Positions 22,437 through 28,967 of a stretch of DNA of 28,967 nucleotides are shown here, in pieces (the stretch's first letter is position 1; each line of letters begins with the position of its first letter). A program made the position numbers and the translations under genes. The DNA is from Pelargonium nanum (lineage: Eukaryota > Streptophyta > Magnoliopsida > Geraniales > Geraniaceae), in the NCBI GenBank assembly GCA_036897485.1, contig JAYMTF010000867.1:1-28967 (forward strand). The letters are read 5' to 3'. The notes under the pieces are model-generated. The model saw only the letters and a program-made list of their open reading frames with translations, ran no database searches and was not told the origin of the DNA.

Positions 22437-22887
22437 CAGAGAGCAATGTTATCAGAAATAGCTTGTTTAGATAGTTCAAAATCATTGATGTGTGTAGTTG
22501 AAATCTTCTAATATTAGAACATTGCATCATTTGAGTTGCATAATCAAATTAAACTTTGTGAAAGTGCATACTCCATTACAATCTCAATAGTCTTCTTTAG
22601 TTTTAGTGTACAAATGGAGCTTTTATATCTGCAACAGATTACTTAAAAATACTATTTTTTTAATTTTACAGATGCCAACTTAGTTTGGGACACGATTCAT
22701 GAGCCACAATAAGGAAGACATTTATTTAGCAGTGATGAATATATAATATAATAGTATTAATAATATTTTAATAACACTGCAATACTTTTATCACACAATA
22801 GGTGGTGGCACGTCATAATTTTGTAATGCCCTCCCGAGAATAGACACATGTTTATTTCATCTTTCCTACACACTTCACATGATGCTC
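22437..22887. other. Intergenic region between the F-box and epimerase genes
   Basis: Short AT-rich spacer that contains the 3' end of the F-box gene and the promoter of the epimerase. An ACGT-core element, TGGCACGTCA at 22806-22815, resembles a bZIP-binding site and lies about 80 nt upstream of the TATA box. No gene is seen. Confidence 0.6.
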
Positions 22888-22894
22888 TATAAAA
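22888..22894 (+). promoter_or_regulatory. TATA box of the aldose 1-epimerase gene
   Basis: TATAAAA lies 61 nt before the ATG at 22949, giving a predicted leader of about 30 nt. It agrees with the chosen start codon. Confidence 0.6.
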
Positions 22895-22948
22895 GAACCC
22901 ACCACAAGCTTTCAAGACACTTGATTCCATCTTTTTCTCTTCTAAACA

Positions 22949-25900
22949 ATGGCCAAAACCACAGTCCTGCTCTGCATCTTTACCATCCTGGTTGCTTCTG
23001 GGCTTGTCCATGCCTCTGCTGCAAAACCTAAGCTAGGCGTTTATGAGCTCAAGAAAGGAAATTTCTCTGTCAAGCTCACCAACTGGGGAGCCACTGTGAT
23101 GTCTGTGATCCTCCCTGACAAAAATGGTCTCTCTTCCATCTTCAAAACCATTTCCTAATGTTTTTTCAATTTTGGCTTTTCTCAAGAATTTAACTTTTTT
23201 TTTTTTTTTTCTTTCTAAAATTTGCAGGAAAGTTGTCTGATGTTATTCTTGGATTTGATTCAGCCAAGGAGTACATGGTTAGTACTATTAATTCAATCTT
23301 GTCAAGTTTTGATGCTGCCTTGGACTTTGGGAATGCCGTCTTTTAACTTACTGTGCTAATTTTTCTTAAATTTTGTTTTGGTTTCTTGGGAAGAAATGGA
23401 CCATTTCAGCATCCCAAAACCATTTTTTTTATTGTGAAAATGGGCATAAACAGATAATATTCGGTTTGGTTATACTGAAATTACCTCTCTGTCTTCCATA
23501 GACAGTGCTTCTTTATGTTTCTTAATGAGGATAGTTTTGACATTTCATGATGTAGTGTTTGTTTGTGATGATGAATTGACCATTCAACAAAATGGCTAAC
23601 AGATAATACCACAATATTCATTGGAATGTTTAAAGTACCTCTTTGTCTTGCTTAGACAATGCTTCTTCATCTTCATGAGGAAGGATGGTTTTGACATTTC
23701 AGACTTGTGTGTTCCACATTTCTAATTTTCTTTTCTGAAATTGTTTCTTTAGTCTAGATGAGAATACAGAACAGAGGAGTCTATGCCATCATTGTCACAA
23801 CTCACAATCATTAACAATTTACAATTTCCTTGAAATAAAACAGCTAATTAGTGCCCCTCATCTTCACTAAATATCAGCCAAGCTTAATTAGTACTAACTT
23901 CTTAGCTGATTATGTTAATGTAAGAATTTTTTCCAATTATATGCTTTGAACTATCACACTTTCCTCAAAAACAAACTTCTTTTCCATTTTCACAGTAATT
24001 GAACAAATGGGATAGTGTTCCTAGAAAAGTAGGGATATGCAGAAGGAAAACTTGTAGTTGGCCTGTCTCATTATGCATTGAAACACTACTCCATGACTTG
24101 AAAAGTCAATTTTTTTCTTAAAAAACCTCCATCAACAGCTAGCAACATGTGACTTTTGGTTGGTTGGATTTTAACTACGACAAGTTGAGATTTTGTCTTG
24201 TATGTGCAATTATGAACTATAGTATGCACATATAGACACACACATTTAGATATGTGTTTGTAAGTCTATATTTATACAAAAATGCCAAGTTGGCTTTACT
24301 CAGCATATAATTTAGATCGAAGAAATTGCATATATGTGTGTGAATGTCACATGGTGTGGATGATTCCCCGTACAGATACAAAATTGCGCATCATATATAT
24401 TATATAAAAGGATCCCAAGTTTTCTTTTTCTTTTTGACCTAAGCTTTGCTTGTTTATGTATGAATGTCACATGGTATGGCGGCTTTAAACCTGGTTATCA
24501 TAAATGGAAATTTTGCATATAAAAATATAATATCACTGTTAATCAGTTGCATGTTTGACTCCTTAATATATATTTGCATATAAGATTGAAATGTTTTTGT
24601 TAATTAGTTTAGTTGACCTCTTAATCTGGTGATTGCATGTGTTGTTAATGTCACATGGGCAGGGAGGATTCCCCGTAAGAACCGGTTACTATAATGGGAA
24701 CTTGTTATCATCTGTCAACTATCTATTGATAGGAAACTTATCTACATACATATTTCTTTCTATTCTGCATTGGCTAAGTTATTACTGCAAATGGACTCTC
24801 AGAATCAGAAGTAAATCACATCATTTTCCAATTTGCTCGTATACTGTCAACAATACAATACATTTAGAGATCAATGTAATGATAACCACGAATACGAATT
24901 GGCAATTCCTTTTTGTAGAATGATACATCGTACTTTGGTTCCATTGTTGGGCGGGTTGCAAACAGAATTGGAGGCGCTAAATTCACTTTACATGGAAAAC
25001 AATATAAACTAGTTCCTAATGAAGGCAAAAACATGCTCCATGGTACATTCTACTATCAATTCAGTTTCCTTAATTTTGGTACTAAAGGTTAAACATTTTT
25101 ATAATTTGCCTGATTGAATCGTTAAACGCACATTAGGTGGCCCCAAGGGATTTAGTGATGGTGCCTGGAATGTAAGCAAGTACAAGAAAAATGGCGATTC
25201 TCCTCACATTGTCTTCACGTACCACAGCTTTGACGGCGAAGAAGGTATCAACTATCATATGTTTATTTACTCTATGTTTTAATGATTATCTGGTCTGCCC
25301 TGGCTTTGATCTTAGAATGAAACATACAATTTAATTACATGTATAAAATGTGCGCTCTCTGCAGGATTTCCCGGCGATGTCCTAGTCAGTGTCATGTACA
25401 AGATTTTTGGATACAATCAGTATAGTGTAACAATGAGAGCAAAAGCTCTAAACAAGCCTACCCCAGTAAATCTAGCTCAGCACACATACTGGAACCTAGG
25501 TGGACACGACAGTGGTACCATCTTGTCCGAAGAAGTACAAATCTTCGGATCCAAAATCACTGCAGTGGATAGCCATCTAATTCCCACAGGCAAATTTGTG
25601 GCGGTGAAAGGAACGCCTTACGACTTCCTCAAGCCCCACACTGTGGGAAGCAGGATCAAGAAGCTGCCTTCTGGTTATGATATCAACTATGTGCTTGATG
25701 GACCGGAGAAGAAGCTGAAGAAGGTAGCTGTAGTGCACGACAAGAAATCGGGAAGAGTGATGGAGCTTTCAACCAATGTTCCGGGCGTGCAGTTCTACAC
25801 GAGCAATGCACTGTCCGATACAAAGGGGAAAGGCGGGTTTGTGTACAAAGCTCATGCAGCCTTGTGCTTGGAGACTCAAGGGTTCCCAGATGCAGTGAAC

Positions 25901-25981
25901 CACCCCAATTTCCCTTCAGTGATTGTGACCCCAGAAAAGCCTTACTATCACTACATGTTGTTCAAGTTTTCAACCAAGTAG
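22949..25981 (+). CDS. Secreted aldose 1-epimerase (galactose mutarotase-like)
   Basis: The enzyme interconverts alpha and beta anomers of aldoses such as glucose and galactose. Five exons join in phase: 22949-23126, 23228-23277, 24919-25042, 25137-25244 and 25365-25981, giving 358 residues. A hydrophobic signal peptide (TVLLCIFTILVASGLVHASA) suggests export to the apoplast. Conserved motifs follow in order: KLTNWGATVMSVILPDKNG, FGSIVGRVANRIGGAKF, NMLHGGPKGFSD, QHTYWNLGGHDSG and LETQGFPDAVNHPNFPS. The catalytic residues known from bacterial GalM correspond to His117 (LHGG), His193 (QHTYWNL) and the base Glu323 (LETQGF), all present. The 50-nt second exon is easy to miss; it encodes KLSDVILGFDSAKEYM and leads directly into NDTSYFGSIVG. 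Intron 1 has a weak-looking donor, GTCTCT. Intron 2 is 1641 nt and rich in repeats. Length and motifs match plant members of the family. Confidence 0.95.
23398..23712. repeat. Diverged tandem duplication in epimerase intron 2
   Basis: Two copies share an ordered series of similar blocks: GGACCATTTC / TGACCATTCA (about 23398 and 23577), AACAGATAAT (23449 and 23598), TACCTCT[C/T]TGTCTT (about 23482 and 23636), then CATAGACAGTGCTTCTT / CTTAGACAATGCTTCTT, AATGAGGATAGTTTTGACATT / CATGAGGAAGGATGGTTTTGACATT (split here only for comparison), and TTGACATTTCA (23538 and 23691). The offset is about 150-180 nt, so the copies differ by indels. Confidence 0.75.
24343..24710. repeat. Three diverged copies of a TGTCACATGG repeat in epimerase intron 2
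   Basis: AATGTCACATGG occurs near 24343, 24464 and 24647. After it, copies 1 and 3 share GGATTCCCCGTA, while copies 2 and 3 share an ACC[T/G]GGTTA[C/T]-type block followed by ATAA[A/T]GGGAA-like sequence. Between copies 2 and 3 there is a further similar pair, GTTAATCAGTTGCATG and GTTAATTAGTTTAGTTGAC. The group looks like a local family of decayed repeats or fragments of one transposon. The open frame at 24633-24923 spans copy 3 and is not supported as a gene. Confidence 0.65.
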
Positions 25982-26108
25982 GCTCTCTCCATCTGCACTT
26001 TTCTAAATGATTTTTCTGCACCAGACCTTTGTGTTTTAAACAAGTACTCCGTTGGATGTTCTTGATTGTACCATTAAGGATTGAAATAACTATACCACCT
26101 GAAGAGTG

Positions 26109-26114
26109 AATAAA
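26109..26114 (+). terminator. Probable poly(A) signal of the epimerase gene
   Basis: AATAAA in a GAATAAAG context, 128 nt after the stop codon, a usual distance for plant 3' UTRs. Confidence 0.5.
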
Positions 26115-26320
26115 GTTTCGTAATTGATACGCATTGAGCTCTTATCATTCCATAATAATGAAATTGACTGTGTTTTTTTCTTCTATGCTCATCAATAATG
26201 TCTTTGACTGCCTCCACGAGCTATGGAGATAGAGCTCAGAGTGTTCCCACTCACCTTTTAGACCTCAACGCACTTCATGCGCGAGGTTGGTCTTGGGGAC
26301 CCTTCAGTGAAACATCCCAA

Positions 26321-26520
26321 GTATGAGAGAATACGATCACTCACAGCCATGAAAGTTTAAGATCACTAACAACACCACGAGAGTTTGAGATCACTCACAA
26401 ATCACAAGTGCTTCGCTAAAGGTTCTGCTAAGCTCAATCTCCCACCTAAAGGGTGGTGACGGACTAGGTTACGAGTGATCCTTAACTCTCACATCCATGA
26501 GTGATCCTTATCATTCTCAT
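26321..26520. repeat. Foldback element made of short tandem units
   Basis: The left arm has three imperfect units of 27-30 nt (26321-26350, 26351-26378, 26379-26405), each with a GAGAGTTT-like start and a GATCACT[C/A]AC core. After a 63-nt spacer, the right arm (26469-26490 and 26491-26520) carries the same unit in inverted orientation, with GAGTGATCC cores and CTCTC or TTCTC ends. The RNA or single strand could form a long imperfect hairpin. No coding potential is seen. Confidence 0.7.
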
Positions 26521-27350
26521 CAACACATCTAGCAAAGTTTGACACATATCTGTCCAAGAATTTTAGCCCCCTAACTCAATCACACTAGGACTTCCTTTGC
26601 CCTTAATCCAAAGTATAACAAGGTTTCAAGAATTTTATTCTATGTTATTTTATCAATGTGTATAATACGCTTTTTATTATTTGATCATTCAAAATTTAAT
26701 TTAATTAATAGTTAGCGGTTGAAATTTTGAGAAGTATATATTTTATAGGTAGATAAATAAATTTAATTTCAATAAAATCTTTTGAAAAAAAAAACTCAAT
26801 AAAAGAAATTTACACATTTAAATTTGAAAAAAAATGTTCAAAAACCAGCTGATCAGTTCAACCCGGTCACCGAGTTTAACCATACTTCCGAGTAACTTGA
26901 AAGTTAAAACTTGCGTCAATTGAGCTACCGAGTCTCGGTTGAACCATTCCGATCGACTGAATCGGTCTAGTTTTTAAATCACAGCCAACAAAATGCTGAA
27001 CGACATTTTTTTGGGTAAGGGAATACCCGATCCAACCAGGAACGGGGAACCAATCACCTCACAGGTCCGATTTACATCGTACCCGGCCAGACAAATAAGA
27101 TATTAGTGTTGGACTTGGGCTATGTGAAACTATGGTTTTTCTAACGTAAAATGGGCTAAACTCATGTTTATTTGATTCAATAGACTGGCCCGTTATACAA
27201 AACCTAACACTAACTTCTCCAAAGTCCAACCCATACTCTTCTGAACTTGTACTGTGTCTGCAGTTCAGTTCAGTGCCCTGAGCATTTACATCTCCACCGC
27301 ATAGCTTCTTCTCTTCTCTGCAGTGCCGCCATCACCAGCTTCTTTGTAAG

Positions 27351-27845
27351 GTATTTCTTTTTCTTTTTCACTATATGTTGGGCTTGTTGAAGATTTGGCA
27401 TTACTGCTGCTATTTTGGTCTGCGACGGCGCTACTGCTTCAGCTAGTTGTCGGATTTTTTTAGGTTTTATACTTAAAACCTTAGGTTTATTATATTTATT
27501 GGTAAAGTTTAATTTTTATTTTTATTGAATGCATGAACTGACTCCTACCGTTATCGGTTCACCTTCCAGCTCCTTTTTAAGGACTCATTTGTATATTTGG
27601 GAGTTAAAAACCTCAACTTGAAAGTTTGATGTTAGTTGAATTTTGTGTGCTGTGCTCTTGAGTTCTTAATTTCCATGGCTTCAAGATCTATAGACTGTTG
27701 AAAACCCCTTTTGAGTCTTGCATTTAATTTGAATTGAAGAAAATGAAGTGTATATGATTTTTTTGTTCTGTGACCAGTTTGGCTCCTTGTCTATTTTGGT
27801 TGGTTTTTATTGTTAATTTGTTTTTCTTGGTCTGTAAATGCACAG
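27351..27845 (+). other. Probable intron in the 5' leader of the L20 gene
   Basis: A CT-rich exon-like segment ends in TTTGTAAG at 27350 before a donor GTATTTC, and the next good acceptor, ATGCACAG, ends at 27845, 14 nt before the L20 start codon. This would give a 495-nt leader intron. It is inferred from splice-like signals only. Confidence 0.45.
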
Positions 27846-27859
27846 CAAAAGAGGGAAAA

Positions 27860-28045
27860 ATGAACAAGAACAAGATTTTGAAGCTTGCCAAGGGGTTTAG
27901 GGGAAGGGCAAAGAACTGTATAAGGATAGCTCGGGAAAGGGTGGAGAAGGCATTGCAGTATTCCTACAGAGACCGACGCAACAAAAAGCGTGAAATGCGT
28001 TCTCTTTGGATTCAACGCATCAGTGCTGGCACTCGCCTACATGGG
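27860..28045 (+). CDS. RPL20: Bacterial-type ribosomal protein L20, first coding exon (partial)
   Basis: The exon encodes 62 residues: [20 protein letters not shown], then [20 protein letters not shown], then [20 protein letters not shown] and HG. This is the highly basic N-terminal half of bL20, a large-subunit protein that binds 23S-type rRNA and is needed for assembly. The sequence is very like the nuclear-encoded plant L20 (about 120-125 residues), which serves an organellar ribosome, most likely mitochondrial, since plastids usually encode their own L20. The exon ends after a complete Gly codon at a donor GTACCTCT. The rest of the protein (expected to start around VNYGNFIHGL in relatives) is not found in the remaining 922 nt, so the second exon lies beyond the window. 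No recognisable targeting peptide precedes the conserved MNK start, as in its relatives. Confidence 0.9.
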
Positions 28046-28967
28046 GTACCTCTCTCTCTCTCTCTAGTCACACATACAGAGCTCAGTTCATTCTTTTTAA
28101 TCAGATTTCGAAAAAAAAAAACATTTATTTGCTGCAATTCGTTCAGAAACTATTGTTTTTGTGTTGCTTTCTCTATACAGAATTTATCCTTGTTTAATAC
28201 TTTTAACTTTCAAGTTTCTTCGTTAGTCCCACTATGTGTACCGTTGCTTCATCACACTGTAAGAGACAAGCTACAAAAATATAGAACAAAAGATAAGGGA
28301 CAAGCTGTTCACACATCAGTTATATAAGAGAATGATGGGCATATGGTGGAAGGTTATTGAAACCACACTACTTATTCATGTATTATATGATATTTAAGTG
28401 ATTGAATCAAGAGAATTGAAAATAAGGGCCTAATTGTTGGAGCTCTATAGTTGAAAAGCTAAAGCTATCAGTAGAAAGTATAGTGGAGGACAAATGGAAT
28501 TACAAAGGAAATTCTTGTATCGCTTAAGTTGGTATCGTCAAACGTAAAGATTTGTTATCATGTTGTATCCTTTCTAAAGCGTGTACAATATCTGCAACTA
28601 GTTGAACAACGTTCTGACCATTTCTCTCAAAAGGATGTAGTTAAGTGCCAAAAGGGACTCTAGCATGTTTATGTAACACATGAAATCTCTGCTGATGCTC
28701 ATGCACTGGGCTAGAGGCACTATAATGGAAAATTGTGTAGTTCGCATGCTACTACCACTTGTGATGTCAGTTAAAAGAAATATAGGCGTCACCACTTGAT
28801 ATCACCGATAATTGTTATAGATGTGTTTGTTCTTTGGGCAAATTGCGGATAACCCTTATGGGGTTTTCACTTAAAGCAAATAACACATTATGGTACACTT
28901 AGTTGCACATAGCTCCTTGTGGTTTCATTTTGGAATTTTTGTTATAACACCGTTAGTTTATAAGACA
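28046..28967 (+). other. Intron of the L20 gene, running off the window
   Basis: No L20 second exon is seen. The intron opens with a CT dinucleotide run (about 28049-28066). From about 28840 onward the sequence has paired motifs of the form CCCTTATGGGGTTTTCAC and CTCCTTGTGGTTTCATTTT, which I associate with common degenerate plant transposon repeats. Open frames here are short and unsupported. Confidence 0.6.

Larger units (their letters stand above)
25982..27300. other. Intergenic region rich in repeat-like DNA
   Basis: An AATAAA at 26109-26114, 128 nt past the epimerase stop, is a plausible poly(A) signal. A foldback-like repeat lies at 26321-26520. From about 26840 to 27090 there is transposon-like DNA with repeated CCGAGT and TCGGT[T/C] motifs (for example GGTCACCGAGTTTAACC, ACCGAGTCTCGGTTGAACC), a pattern I associate with degenerate plant repeats. 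The last part is the probable L20 promoter and leader. No gene is seen. Confidence 0.6.

Noticed and set aside
21419..22530. Minus-strand open frames across the F-box gene
   Set aside because: They are shadows of the well-supported plus-strand coding sequence.
24633..24923. A 96-codon open frame in epimerase intron 2
   Set aside because: It covers a repeat copy and the splice acceptor of exon 3, and does not resemble the epimerase or another family.
28046..28327. Read-through of the L20 frame past the exon end
   Set aside because: The translation turns at once from conserved L20 into low-complexity Ser/Leu sequence at a GT donor; it is intron.
1..28967. A gene cluster acting in one pathway or a new multi-gene system
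   Set aside because: Neighbouring genes belong to unrelated processes and have their own promoters; nothing in order or orientation suggests a joint function.

Overview
This window is nuclear DNA of a flowering plant, most likely a core eudicot. The evidence is AT-rich intergenic DNA, genes broken by many GT-AG introns, and plant-only families (plant cysteine oxidase, WRKY factor, F-box/FBA protein, serine carboxypeptidase-like protein). The exact lineage cannot be fixed by eye. No operons, CRISPR arrays or phage genes are present.

Layout from left to right. 1-2.7 kb: AT-rich DNA without a gene, carrying decayed repeats. 3.2-5.3 kb (+): a five-exon plant cysteine oxidase of the PCO1/PCO2 type. 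5.3-7.0 kb: intergenic, with a tRNA-derived SINE flanked by a 13-bp target-site duplication. 7.1-9.3 kb (+): a ten-exon serine carboxypeptidase-like gene of the SCPL44-46 group. 9.3-11.2 kb: intergenic, with W-box cores. 11.26-12.73 kb (+): a four-exon group IIb WRKY gene. 13.8-20.1 kb (-): an eleven-exon GUF1/LepA (EF4) organellar translation GTPase, convergent with the WRKY gene and followed by a decayed extra copy of its own last exon. 21.26-22.44 kb (+): an intronless F-box/FBA gene. 22.95-25.98 kb (+): a five-exon secreted aldose 1-epimerase with a 1.6-kb intron full of diverged repeats. 26.0-27.8 kb: intergenic, with a foldback-like element and other transposon-like DNA. 27.86 kb to the end (+): the first coding exon of a bacterial-type L20 ribosomal protein; the rest lies beyond the window.

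I joined exons by hand so that splice phases agree. The complete products are PCO 283 aa, SCPL 477 aa, WRKY 395 aa (first exon uncertain), GUF1 673 aa, F-box protein 393 aa and epimerase 358 aa. All catalytic or binding motifs checked are intact, so these look like working genes.

The genes do not form a pathway: oxygen sensing, vacuolar or secreted proteolysis, transcription control, organelle translation (GUF1 and L20), protein turnover and sugar metabolism simply lie side by side, as is normal in plant chromosomes. I found no convincing new multi-gene system. The items most worth a second look are the duplicated GUF1 terminal exon, the SINE with its target-site duplication, the foldback repeat near 26.4 kb, the two repeat families inside the epimerase intron, and CT-rich runs placed right after splice donors.
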